A stretch of 64,000 nucleotides of DNA from positions 16,122,971 to 16,186,970 of the forward strand of contig NC_049991.1 in NCBI RefSeq assembly GCF_000003815.2, given 5' to 3'. This stretch comes from Branchiostoma floridae (Eukaryota; Chordata; Leptocardii; Amphioxiformes; Branchiostomatidae). Made by a program: the position numbers and the translations under genes. Shown piece after piece: positions 37,186-49,448 of this stretch; position 1 is the stretch's first letter; the number at the start of each line of letters is the position of its first letter. The notes beneath the pieces are model-generated. The model had not been told where the DNA came from, did no database searches, and saw only the letters and a program-made list of their open reading frames with translations.

Positions 37186-37878
37186 ATGGATGATGGGATC
37201 ACCGTAAAATGGGTCTACTGCGTGGCTGTGCTGTACTTTCTTTTCTGGTCTCCAGTGTTCCCAAGGACCATTTCCCTAAACACAACAACCACAGATATGT
37301 CGAGGTTTGGCGGCAACGAACAGCACAAGAAACCGACAGAGTCTTCGTCACGTGAAGGTTTAGTCATTCCGAGGAGACGTTGGTGGAGGTCGGAATTCTG
37401 TCGTGTGAATCTGTCGTGTTTTCACGAGCAGACCCTGACCAGTAAAGTTGACGTGTGCGTGTGCAGAACTAGCAGGGATAATCTCACGGTGCAGCAGAAC
37501 TGTTCCGTCTCCAGAGCGCCGACTCTTCTGCAGTTCCTGGATTCCGCGGAAAACGCGCCCAGGATGACATCCATCTGCCTGGAAAAGTTGGAGTCCAAAC
37601 TGAACCGCACGGAGATCACCATGGATTGCCACATATTCCAGATACCCGACTTTACTCACTCTGTAGTATATGTATATCCAGAACAAGGGTACAGAAACTC
37701 GTCCACAGTCCCGCTACAGGGCCCCCGGGCGCGGCCATGTCTGATGTACCTCGTAAGAGGAAGGGACATCCTGAGAGGTAGTGGAGGACTCCCCGATGCC
37801 GTTATGTCGGCTATAGGAGCCGGGGTCGTCATGATGATCGTGTCGGTTATTCTTTGCTCCTGTAGGAAAATGAAATGA
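37186..37878 (+). CDS. Unrecognised single-pass type I membrane protein, 230 aa
   Basis: The coding part is intronless. I chose the ATG at 37186 because it directly opens a signal peptide (KWVYCVAVLYFLFWSPVFP, residues 8-26). Upstream in-frame sequence reaches the acceptor-like CATTTTCAG at 37122 and looks like 5' UTR. The ectodomain has an RRRWWRS motif, several Cys (CRVNLSC, VCVC), and five N-glycosylation sequons (NLS, NLT, NCS, NRT, NSS). Residues around 205-225 (SAIGAGVVMMIVSVILC) form one membrane span followed by the short basic tail SCRKMK. This suggests a cell-surface protein with a disulfide-bonded domain. No family is recognised and no function is claimed. AATAAA lies about 195 bp downstream. 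Confidence 0.7.
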   Translation: MDDGITVKWVYCVAVLYFLFWSPVFPRTISLNTTTTDMSRFGGNEQHKKPTESSSREGLVIPRRRWWRSEFCRVNLSCFHEQTLTSKVDVCVCRTSRDNLTVQQNCSVSRAPTLLQFLDSAENAPRMTSICLEKLESKLNRTEITMDCHIFQIPDFTHSVVYVYPEQGYRNSSTVPLQGPRARPCLMYLVRGRDILRGSGGLPDAVMSAIGAGVVMMIVSVILCSCRKMK

Positions 37879-38072
37879 CGACGCAGGTCTTGTATAAACA
37901 GCTGATTTGTTAGTCATTGTTGTTGTGGTGGTTCAGACTTGAGAGCACATTTCTTCGATTGCCTTTATCTAAGACATATCATGTAAATATCACACTTGCT
38001 TATTTGAAGGTCTCATCATATTGTAACATTACTGATGAATTAGGACGGATGATGAAAATCTAGAATGTGTGG

Positions 38073-38078
38073 AATAAA
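38073..38078 (+). promoter_or_regulatory. Candidate poly(A) signal of the 37 kb gene
   Basis: AATAAA 195 bp after the stop at 37878 would give a compact 3' UTR. Confidence 0.5.
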
Positions 38079-38383
38079 TTTCTGAACTAAATCCCTGCAC
38101 TTGTCGTTAGTACTGATCTTGAAAAACTTGCTGAATTTCCGCTGGTTTCGTGGAACAACGTTGGTACAATTCAGAGGCAGGTTTTGGTGTTGTTGTTTTT
38201 CTCGATCGTCCTTTACAATAGAACAACATACGCCAGAGCATGTTCACGTCCTACTTTAAATCTGTAAGCATTGCATCGTTGCTGTACATACGACTCAACG
38301 ACTAAATTCACTGATTCCACAGCTAGTACTAGTTGCATGTAACGGTTCCTTGATATTCACCCCCATCTTTCCGTCGCTCATGC

Positions 38384-38545
38384 TGGGATCACATTTCCCA
38401 GGCGGCGCCCGACTGGACAATGAAATATATGATATAAAGGAAAACAAAATACACCGAACGTAAAGAAAATATGAATGAGGAAAACCTATTCTGTTCCCGC
38501 AGCCTGGGCAAACCCGGTTTGGAGATGCGACCTTAGCATAAGGTA
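38384..38545. mobile_element. MITE of the CACATTTCC-AAACCGG family (copy 1)
   Basis: Ends ATCACATTTCCCAGG and GGTTTGGAGATGCGACC are inverted relatives of each other. The interior has ACAAAATACACCGAACGTAA, matching copies at 48170-48373, 49250-49510 and 53761-53950. No coding capacity. Confidence 0.75.
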
Positions 38546-40243
38546 TGGTATTTCAGAGCAACTACCAAAGGCAATCGCACAAAACATTTGTCTTCTTTAC
38601 AACAGCTGGCCCAGGTGTACCACCGGGCATTTACCTCTGTGCGCCAATCAGGCATTTCTAATCCTAGGCTAGTCTGGTACATCAGTAATCCCCCTGTCCG
38701 AGTCCCAGGCCACCTTAACCCCAGTTTAATCGGTGTAGTTTATCTGCCAGGCCCATTCTAATCATCGCCTGCCATTACCCATGACTGGCGAAAACATGAT
38801 GCCATTAGCATTGATACATGTCCCATCTCTCCCGGTTTTTACAGCCTCTTTTACGACTGGTAAGTACATTTTGTTAGTACTACTGGATCGGCAGTTTTAC
38901 TGGTCATAGTAGCTCTGCTGGTTTGCTGATATTAGATTAGTATGATCGTTATATCAACGATGCGTACCACAAATAAGCAACATGCATATCGTAATACATC
39001 ACATCTTACGCATCTCGTGATGTGACGAGTTAAAACAGAAAAAAACATTGGTTTTTGCCCGTTTTATCTCCTCTTCTAGTTAAAATGAAGATTATATTTG
39101 TTATCGGCATACATAGATGTAATTTTCTAATACTGGTTATTTCCCGGCATATTCAGACTTCACTATTGCCCCTTTTAACGCTCTCAAAGGGACAAACCTA
39201 TGGTATTAGACTACATATTCTACTCTAGTTGACTGAAATAGCAGTGCACTAATGTGATTCAAGGCGACGGAGGGCGTCCTCTTAACAGTCAGACATTCGT
39301 TCTGTAGGCATGAAATATTCAGCAGGGTGGGGCGTACGGATTATTAGTACTTAAATAAATAATTATGTGAGCTGAACCCCCCAAGGTTACTCGTCACAGC
39401 GGACGTTGCCCTTGGCCTTGTCAACAATATCATCTGATTGAGATCATCGTGAGAGCAAGATAGCCAGTGGGATCCGATTCATCTGCTCAGTATTCATTTT
39501 TGTGCATCCTTCTTTTAAAGTAACCTAAGATTACGATACGCTTTCAAACCGGGGCCCGGTCGGACTCTCTGCGGAAACGAACTGTAAAGGTGTATATCAG
39601 GAAATATACACAAATTACGGTTATGACAATATTTTCGTTACGTTTTTGTACTTTGTTGCAGTTTAGATCATTGTCTTGAAATGTGACCATTCCATTACTG
39701 GTAAATCTCAATCTGCTATCGACAGTGTAACCAATCCAGCATGGTCGTAAAAGGTCAAGATGCGTCCCATGATGAACAAATGTAATAGGTGATGCTGCAG
39801 TAGCTGTTAAAAATGCATTCAGCATTACTACACCAAGTTTTATTCTTTAGATCAACGCTCGTATACGGAGGGCCACCATCTGGCAAAACGCCAACTAAAA
39901 GTGGATATCAATAAACTCAAACCAGGGTCATCGATCAGGTAGTGGTAAATTGCTGTACACAAACTGCCTGCCACAGCTAGCAGTATATTTCATGGTTTAC
40001 ACCGCACTATTTCTTCATTTTCCCATTTATAAGAGACCCCTGCACACCCCAGTTTGTTTACAGCTCTTGTAATGTACGAGGTAGGTTGTAAATTCCGTAC
40101 CATCGCCCTCATTTTTCACCAGCTCCTGAATCCATCAGGATTTTCTTATCAAACTCGTTTACTACGTACCATCATTATAGCTCCTTACATTAATCATTGT
40201 GTGTCCATGTTGACTAGTATAGTTTCAGCACTTGCCACGTATT

Positions 40244-40350
40244 AACAATACAAGATACAATACAAAATAGAAAGCCCGATAAAAACGACTAAAAAACGTT
40301 AAAAAACAGCCGGAGCCCAATCCTCTACTTGGGGACTATCTCAGGCAGCA
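40244..40350. mobile_element. Half copy of the AAAGCCCGATAAAAACGAC MITE
   Basis: Matches the right arm of the 22771-22975 element (AAAGCCCGATAAAAACGACT, then AGCCGGAGCCCAAT and a diverged terminus). It also shares an upstream ACAATACAAGATACAATAC with 63894. The left arm is missing. Confidence 0.8.
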
Positions 40351-40869
40351 ACTATGCTATGCTCAGAAAACACCTGAGGTGATAATTTCACATTTGAAGT
40401 GCGCACATTATCGCCTAGATTATCATTTACCCCTAATACGATTTAGGCTATGGGCCAGCTTGATGAACCCTTACAGGTAGGCAGTGCGCCGTGGGTGAGG
40501 AATTATAGCAATTTTCATCCCGTGCTGATCATAATTACCGCAGTCATCGGGTGGCTGCATGCGATGGGAAGCCTGTTTCACGTGTTGTAAATTTCTTCAA
40601 GAACGTTCTCTTAGTTTTGAAGACTGATTTGAGGGCACATTAGGTTGGTCGTTAGAAGTTGTAAATATTTTAACGACACAGTCCACCTGCGTCTATGTGG
40701 AGAGAAAATAATGGTTATGAGACTGTTAATGTGTGCAGTGTGACTGATATGTATGGCATCGTGGACTTTTACTGCTGTAGAAAAATGCAAATTGGGATTC
40801 AGAGACCCCGTTGTATTGAAGAACATGAACAGGGCCAGGTGAGGTACATTGCATCATGAAGTTTGTAAG

Positions 40870-41095
40870 GTTGTTTTGTGGTTAGGGATGTTGAATAAGA
40901 GTCTGAAGGTTATGGGTTCAAATCCCTGGTAAGCACCGATGTTTTGTCCTTTTTTTGGGACAGGAACGTTGCAGCTATTTCTTCAATCTACTTAAGTGAT
41001 CATGAAAATAAACATGCAACTGTAGCTTCGGATAGGGGCGTCCTCTCGGATGGGACATAAAGCCTAAGTTCCCATGTTTGAGAAGAGTGACACCT
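40870..41095 (+). mobile_element. tRNA-headed SINE (old copy)
   Basis: A tRNA-like head has an A-box-like GTGGTTAGGGATG (from 40880) and a B-box GGGTTCAAATCCC (40914-40926). A conserved tail follows (GGGACATAAAGCC, CCCATGTTTGAGAAGAGT). Head and tail resemble the copy at 62366-62545. Confidence 0.65.
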
Positions 41096-42689
41096 CGGGC
41101 ATGTACGTACAGTCACACCTAGCGAAAAGATCAGGGTCTTTCCTGTCGTTAGCTAGTGGAGCAAACCTTACAGCCGTGTATTCACTGTACAAATCTGATG
41201 GGTTGCGCTTAAGGGTGGATTATCGGTTATGTGGAACAAACACATCAATTTGACAAACTAAACGCTGGATTCATAATGGCACGGGAGGAACATATCCAAC
41301 AAGTTTACATCATCACAAAGTTAAAACCAGTTTCAAGCTTATACATTCCGTGTAACGCCCCCCCCCCCTTCCCCCGTGACCGACCAAAGCTTCCTATGGG
41401 CAGTAGCTCACTCTGATCAATGCGGTTACCACGACGATGACATTCTAGTATCTCTTGTTCAATGAATATGACTATAAATTGTCCACCGTGCGCTCATAAT
41501 TCACGACCTGTGTGCAGAAAATTGGTCATTGATCGTCGGAGGGTTATCATCATGGCAGTGTCAGGACCCTTGGCAACGAGACGGATTATTTTAAAAGCGA
41601 AGCCGAGACCTACTTCCTAGTAGTGGCGTACCTACTCTCCGAAAACATGCTGAAGAGAGGGACCCTTTCCTTCTTCTGGTCAAAACTCTTAAAGAGACCA
41701 GTTGTAGCAAAACGGGTGCTGATCAGAAGAAAGTTGTCACAAAATGATTCATGAGTGCTACAAGTGAGTGGTTTATCTGAGAAATATTGCATCGTCAAGG
41801 AGAAAGAACCATTAATTCCCAACAAGGCAGGTTTCTTCCCACAGAAAGACATTAGAAGGTTAGCGTTATTGTTTGCTGGGTACACTGAATATTACTCAGT
41901 CGATCATTTCAGATGCCTAGTTTGATGGTCAACGATTTCACTTGAATTATCAACTTCATTGCCGCCTAGTGTTTCAATGTCCCGTACGCTGATTAAAACG
42001 TCAGCCGTAGTGTTGTATGAAAGTGAGCTACGGGTGCCTGGAGCTGCAATTTCATTACAGACCAGACCGATGATACAAAATAGAATCGACTCCGCTGATG
42101 CTAAGGACAAAAAGAAGATTACCTCGTGTTGCCATGGGATTTATAGAGTGACCTTTTGGCTAAGGACGATTATATGCCTAAGGTTATCACCACATTAAAG
42201 TCTTACAAGCAACTTGCCACATGAATACCTCTAATTACAATGTAATTACAAGGAACTGTTTCCATAGCTACGCATTGCTAGTTTGCTTTACATGGTTGAC
42301 CAGCACAACCTTTACAGAACTGCTATTTGCAACAAAAGATAGGACTTATTTAATAAGTCTATCTTATTTTGTGAAGAAAATACATCATTCTGCCCCAGTA
42401 GCATTGAAAAACAAGAAGCTGCCATGGATAAGTTTTTGCGAAGCATCATGATCATTTCGTGATCCAAGTAGCTGGCGATGCTTTGCAAACTGAACATGTT
42501 ATTAAAGAGTGGACCTAAGTTTCACATTCTCGAACAATCAGGCGACTGTTGCTGCATTAATCTTACCTAGCCCTTAGCTGTAACTATAGTCATTATTCAA
42601 GCGTAACGGTCAAGTCGTATCGACGTGACCTTCAGGCCGTCCATTCTCTCCGCACAAGGACTTGGTAATAAGTTCTCTTGGCCCGATGG

Positions 42690-43186
42690 AGACGCCATCT
42701 TGATCGATGACCCCTAACTCTGTGCCCAAGGTCATGTTCTAAATCACATTTGCTTACGCTGGAAATCTGCCAAACGTTGGAGTGACAATGAGTCCACCAA
42801 TATCTTAATGTAATGTCGACATGGTCAAAGGTTTCATAGAATCTCATGGTAAATACGGACGCCATTTTGATCGATGACCGCCAGCACTGTGCCGGAGGTC
42901 ACCTAGTTTGCTTACGCTGGAAATCTGCCATCGCTGGGGTGACAATGAGTCCACCGATATCCTAATGTAATCTCGATATATGGTCAAACGTTTCATAGAA
43001 TCTCATAGTAAATATGGACGCCATCTTGATCGATGGCCGCCAGCACTGTGCCGGAGGTCACCTAAATCCCATTAGTCTGCTTACGCTGGAAATCTGCCAT
43101 CACTGGGGTGACAATGAGTCTACCAATATCTTAATGTAATCTCGACATGGTCAAAGGTTTCATAGAATCTTTCTGTAAATGCAGAC
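42690..43186. repeat. Three-copy tandem repeat, unit ~160-167 bp
   Basis: GACGCCATCTTGATCGATG recurs at about 42691, 42858 and 43018. Each copy continues through TTACGCTGGAAATCTGCC and GTGACAATGAGTC to TTTCATAGAATCT. Copies differ by point changes and small indels. Confidence 0.9.
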
Positions 43187-44395
43187 GGAGTTATCGCTCC
43201 GATCTTTTCGGAACTTTTCAGGATCCCGAGGCACTGTTGGCGGTGATACAGGAGGCAGGGCATAGCCAGGTCAACACTGGTCGATAGGTGCTCCACAATC
43301 TCTCAATTCACAACTGGGGCATGTGCTAACGTACTCCTCTGGGTGTCTTTAGCAGTAGTTAGGCTGAGGTCAGGCTCCAAGCAGTGGATCATTTTCTCTA
43401 TTCACGAGAGATTTGCCAGGACGTAGAAAGTTTCACGTCCATGTTTTCGTTCTGCTGCTGGTTGATGGTGTTGTGCGGTGGCAAAATGGTGTTTGTGTCT
43501 GTAAATATGGGCCTACGGTAATAGAATATGAGAAACCTTTTTTCGAAAATAGAAGATCTCTCAGTGGTACTGTATATACAGCAACAGGTTTGCCAATGAT
43601 GTCCCCTGAGGTATAGTAGAGTTTATGGCTATGTTGCAAACAGGCATTAGGCCCGTCGATGTTACTATTATTTGATTTTATCGGCCCCTCGTCGGCAGAT
43701 AATAGTGTGATTATAAACTCTGAACTGCTCAGCTGTTAACTGAAATATGACGCTCTGGGGTGATTTTTACTTGGACATTAGCCGCTAAATGGTCTTCACT
43801 ATCGAAACTTCGAATACCAAAGCGTCCAGCTCTTCCTAAATTTCCTTTGTAAGCGGGTAATTCCTTCCACTTAGATGACATAACACCTTATAGAGAAATC
43901 ATGCCGTTCACCAAGTAAAGAAAATTGGATTTAATTTTCCACTGAATCACTCAGTCTTCTTTGGGTGTCTGACCCAATGTCCATTTATCTGGACATTAGA
44001 ATTTATCAATGTGTGACGTCAGTAGGGGTCAAAGGTTCTCAGTGGAAGTCAATATCGCCCCCGGTCCCGATTAGGATTTAGCACATTGTAAAGAATATGC
44101 ATCAATAAGACAAGACCAGAGGCAAAAACACCGCCGAATGTGTGGGCCGCACCATCCGTCTGCAACTGTGATTACCCCTACGATTGAACCACAGCGGCCC
44201 AAGTCCCAGGGGTGTGATTTGTTGATTTACGAGGAAAGTTCTATTGGAAACCGCCCAGTCGGGTCGATGGGACAATAGATGGTCGTCATAAAAAACAGGG
44301 CTCATAACGTGTACTGAATATAACGCCTATGCAGGTCTTCGGACACACATTTTTCACAGTTGAAGTAGCCTCTACCAGGCTCCGCGGATCGGTGG

Positions 44396-44495
44396 TCTAA
44401 TAGTAGAAATTGGACAATTGGGAGTCGGCCGGCCAGAGGACTTATTTCCTCACCGCCGGCCGGACAATACTCATAGGCCAATTAGCTACTACTAG
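44396..44495. repeat. ~100-bp imperfect palindrome
   Basis: CTAATAGTAGAAATTGG pairs with CCAATTAGCTACTACTAG, and inner GTCGGCCGGC pairs with GCCGGCCGGAC, around TTATTT. It may be a MITE or a regulatory hairpin. Confidence 0.65.
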
Positions 44496-44638
44496 GCTTT
44501 ATTCCTAATTTGGAAAAGTCCCCTACTTCTATTCCGCCAGGCGGGAGTCTGGAAGAGACTACAGTTGAAGTGCTGCGGTCATGATAAAACGTTCAGCGAT
44601 CTCCGGCATCTTTCCACACGAATGTCAGCCATACCCTT

Positions 44639-44676
44639 GCGCCCTAGAAACGAGTCTGTGAGACGTTTCTAGGCGC
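44639..44676. repeat. 38-nt near-perfect hairpin
   Basis: GCGCCCTAGAAACG pairs with CGTTTCTAGGCGC, with a further AGTCT/AGAC pairing toward the loop. No annotation can be assigned. Confidence 0.5.
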
Positions 44677-45498
44677 CGTGATGTCTAACAGAAGGTAAGT
44701 GAGGATTAAAGTGTTTAATTAAGCGCAATAACAGTCATCCAGTGGACGGAATGCTATCTATATGATATAGTAAGTGACATATTAATCACTGTCTTTGGTA
44801 CTCTAAAATTGGAAATAATAACATGATATTGAGTGACTTCACGCTTGACGGCGAAGCCAATAAAATCGCAGTTTTCCCCATTTAATGTCTCATAATCAAA
44901 TTACTGCCTTGTGCAGTCATCAGTCTGTGTCAAAACTTTCAGTCACAATGGATTGATGATGATGTATTAAGTACAGAGTCGGTTAAATACCTTATATCTT
45001 CTCATCGAGCGATCAAAGACTGGATTTAAATCAAGGAACGCTCATGATCAGACATTCATTGCTGTAATCCTAAACGTATACTACGTGGTACATTGTGCTG
45101 ATCAATAGCCTATAGTTTATTCAAGGGCTCCATTGATCCAATAACATCAGCGAAAGTATTGTCCCACCGAGGGATAATTGCGGCGCGAAAGATGACGGTT
45201 AGGTGAGGACCAATCAGCCCGACTCTCAACATAGACGGCAAAAGTAAAGGGTAACGTTAGCTACAAAACAGCTTTTACAGAAGCATTTAATCCCCCCTTC
45301 CATCATTTTATATACGTCTAACAAGTAACGTAAAGGCGCTGTAATTGCTTGACATTTACGTGATTACAATGCCCTTTCTTCTCCCACCCATGCCCATACC
45401 ACTGGTCGTTTCTACCATTAAAAGCTGCTGGTCTGAAGCGAAGACGTTGTAAGACGTCTAAATCTCCTATGATGGACTGTTCACTGCCGCCCGTCAAC

Positions 45499-45768
45499 AG
45501 CCTCCATAGCAGACTCGCTCTCTGAGGCCTTTTAGCCGCTTTTTTGGCAAGTAGTACTTTCGCTGGCCTTTTCATTTTGTATTTGGTCAGTACAAGCGAC
45601 CCTGTACGAAAAGGCCAGCAAAAGTTTGCTCATAATACACCTTTGCTGGCCTTTTCGTACTGGGTCACTTGTAATGAACAAGTACAAAAGGAAAAGGCCA
45701 GCAAAAGTGTATCATGGGCAAAAAAACAACGAAAAAAGCCTAGAGAGCCTGCTATGGAGGCTAATGCA
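45499..45768. repeat. 270-bp nested palindrome overlapping the GH1 stop codon
   Basis: AGCCTCCATAGCAG at the left and CTGCTATGGAGGCT at the right begin arms of about 130 bp that are imperfect reverse complements. The centre (about 45590-45672) pairs almost perfectly (TACGAAAAGGCCAGCAAA). Each arm also carries the core GCTGGCCTTTTC in both orientations, four copies in all. The right arm includes the TAG of the GH1 gene (45761-45763), so the transcript would enter a long duplex right at its stop codon. Confidence 0.8.
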
Positions 45769-48700
45769 TGCCTGGGTACCACCCAGCTCCTGTTCCTGTT
45801 CCTTTGTACGGCTCCATGGTGTGGCACCAGTCCCACCATTCCTGCGTGTGTTTACTGTGCGCCGCGCCTTCGGGAAAACCACCGGACCGCGCGATGTCTC
45901 CGTACAGCTTAGCGGAAACCCTCGGGGTTCGGGTGAGGTTCGGGTCCGAGAAGTTGGTATAGTGTAGCCCCAGACGGACCGAGTGTCCAGAACCCCACTC
46001 GATGTTGTCCATCAGTGTCCACGCGAAGAACCCACGGACATCACGGCCGTCCAGCTTAATAGCTGCAAAGAGAAAATTATTCAAAAGTTTATATGACTTA
46101 CTTTCTGTGAGGACCCTAGACATTTATGTGTATGTGTATGTATGCATGTGTACGGTATGTATGTGTGTGTGTGTGTTTGCGTTATACATCGGCATTCGCT
46201 AGACACACAAACAAGTCAAAAGAAAGAATCTTAATGCATTGAATGAGTTATAAAGTTCACTATACAACCATTTAATAAGATTCTCAAGATTCTCAATGAA
46301 TTCAGCCATTCAGCCGACAATTCGCATGGTGAGTGAATCTTTTTGTTGTTTGAGCTGTCTACTGTACATGTATTGAACAACACAGATATGCTTTCATTCT
46401 ATAGCAATTTAGAATGCAGCGCGAGTAGGTATGTCACCTCGGATGGCTTCGTCAACATACAGCATGTAGTAGCACTGTCGCCAGGTGTCGTTCATGTTCG
46501 GTGGGAACTGCTCCTTCTCCGAGATGCCGGTCTCCGTGATGTAGAACGGGACTTTGTGGGAGTATTTCTCCGAGAAGTAGCGGAGCTGCTCGCGGATGTT
46601 CCATGGGACCACGTAGGACAGTACGGTGCTAGACGATGATCCTAGTCAATATAAACGATAGAATAGATATGAAATGAAACACGTCGCGAATTTGAAGCCT
46701 TCTTCTCTGTGTATGTAGGAATCTCCTGTGTCAAAAACTTGCACGTTAAAGAAACCAACACACTTATCGAAGAGAATAAGGTGAACCGGTGTAATTGGCT
46801 AAATTGATATCATTATAGGCTAGTGCCTTATCTCTTGTCGGTCGATTACAAACAAACAATTGCCAATATTTCTATATCTACTTGTGGAATGAAACCTTTA
46901 TCTATTTATTATTGGTTTGGCTATTCACAACAAACGAACAGGGCTACCCATCTAGAAATAGTGGTTTTGGTACGGATATCAGAACAATCAGAGAAGGTTT
47001 TCTAAGAAAGAAGGCGAACCAACAATATTGTCAATACTGTACTTTTAAGTGCAGTGGTCGTTACCGTGCGGCCAGGTGGGGTCCTCTGTGTCCTTGGCTC
47101 CTTTCAGGTCGGGGATGACGGCTGAGATGAAGTCCAGCGGTAAGGTGTGGTTGGAGGCGTAGATCAGGTAGGCGGAGTACATGTTCAGGCCCGCGAAGTC
47201 AGCCGCACCGCGCACGTACGCTTTCTCCGCCTCCGTGAACACCGGGAGACGGGGCTACATGAAAGACAAGAGGAAAGAATGGGCGACAATTTTTCATCTG
47301 CTTGACTTGTTCAAAGGTATCCACTGGAAAGCGGACAATGATGAATATGAAACATGGAAGGTATATGGAGACTGCAAACCGACGCAATCAAGTTGCCATA
47401 CCTTCCAAACATGCATAACTTCTCTGTGTATTGTAATAGAACGGAAAGACATGAATAAATGTGAAAAATCAAAAGGTTTGGTATGGCAGTTCTTCAGTGT
47501 AGCATAACCAGCTTCTGTCACGCCACGTGTCCTAGAAGTTGGTGTGTTACGCCTAAGGGCAGTTATGTCGGTTATACAGATACAGTACTACAATACAGGA
47601 TAATGTAGATGAAATTAACTATTACTTTCTCGGTGCCGTCTCCATTGATCATCTGTTTCATGGCGTCAGGGTAGTCGCCGTTGCCATAGATCGGGTTGGC
47701 AAACCAGCCCAGGAAGAACTGCTCGAAGTTGTCGGCCGCCTGGACGTCCCGCGGGTCGGACGTGTTCCGGGGCTGGCCCCACGGAGCCCCGAGGACGATC
47801 CCGACCTCCCCGCCCTGCTGAGCTCGGAAGGTGTCGTTGTAAGTGTGCCAGGCTCGAGCATGGGCCTGCATGTAGTGGATATAAACAGGGCAGCACAATA
47901 TATACAATTTTTTATTGCAGATGACGAAGCGATGATGGTAACATCATGGTAGAAAAGTTGCTTTCACGCATGTTGGACATTCTGGACTTACTGGCTAGTA
48001 CTTTGTCGACAAACAGTTTTGAAACAGACTGAAAATAAATATATTGGAACACAGAACTTCCCGTCTCGCAAAAGAACAACATTATAAAGCTTAGTATATC
48101 AACATGTAAATGTAGAACTGCTGTATGTTCTGATCCAAACGCAGGGACTCTAACAGAGCTGGTACCTTGATAAGGCAACGGTCTCATTTCCAAACCCGGG
48201 ATCCGGCCGGGCAGCTTTTGGGAACGAAAAGTATAATATTTAAAGACAACAAAACACACAGAACATAAGACAATTAGTAATCAACATCAATTTGTGAATA
48301 TTCATTGATAAACACTTTTCGTTTCCAGAAACATGCCGGCCGGGCCCCTGTTTGGAAATGTGACCTTAGTGTAAGAGTAGAAAAGGCACGCACCTTGATG
48401 ACGACATGCGCTACTTCGTACTGACGTCTTCTCATGCCGAAGAGCATTTGCGGCGGGGACACGCCCAGCCCATACCCCGGCACGATGAAGGACCATGGCT
48501 CGTTAAAGGTGGCCCACCTCTTGACTCTGTCGCCGAACTTCTGGTAGCACAGCGTGGCGTAGTCGTTGAAATAATCCACCATGCTCTCATTAGTCCATCC
48601 ACCGTACTTAGTCTGGAATAGATGTTGCAAATTTTAGAGAACATAAATCATGCATAGCGCAATACTGACAATGTGTCCAAATCGTTCATGAAACTGTTTG

Positions 48701-49375
48701 TGCTGTACCGTTACCTACCAAGCAAGAACAATGCCTAATTCTGCAGCTTCTAGTAATTCATTGCAATGTGTTCACTACCTCAGTGTCACAGTGTCAATGC
48801 GATGCAAAAAAGGACGAAAGAGAAGGGAAAGTATTAAAACGCAATGTCTAATAAATTGATGGTTTCTGATGAAAGGTAAAAAGATGAAAGCATGGCTACC
48901 TGAAGAGCCTGTGGTAGATCCCAGTGGTACATCGTGACCAAAGGCTCCATCTTGTGAGCTATCAGCTCGTCGATGAGCTTGTTGTAGTAGTCCACACCCG
49001 CCTGGTTGACGCCTCCTGCCAGGGTGCCGTCAGGGAGAAGGCGGGGCCAGGATATGGAGAACCGGTACGCCGTCATGCCCATGTCGGCTCCGAGCTGGAC
49101 ATCGGTCGCATACTGGTGGATGAGGTAATTTTACGTTTAGTGTTCTTGTATGTTCGATTGGCTCAATCAAATGTTACATTGCCATCTGGGGAAATGTAAA
49201 CATATGATATTATATGACAGTATGTAATGATAGTGTGCACCATAGCCTAGTTATACGCTGCGGTCACATTTCCAAACCGGGGCCCAGTCGGGCAGTTTGC
49301 GGGAACGGAAAGAATGATATTTATGACAGCAAAACACAGAACGTAAAAGATACTCATGGGCATAATATGTGTATG

Positions 49376-49448
<73 letters not shown>

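Larger units (their letters stand above)
38546..45498. other. Gene-poor region between the membrane-protein gene and GH1
   Basis: About 7 kb with no recognised gene. It contains a partial MITE-like end near 39545-39590 (AAACCGGGGCCCGGTCGG), a MITE fragment (40244), a SINE (40870), a three-copy tandem repeat (42690) and two hairpins (44396, 44639). The last part may be GH1 3' UTR: an AATAAA on the minus strand lies near 45116. Confidence 0.55.
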
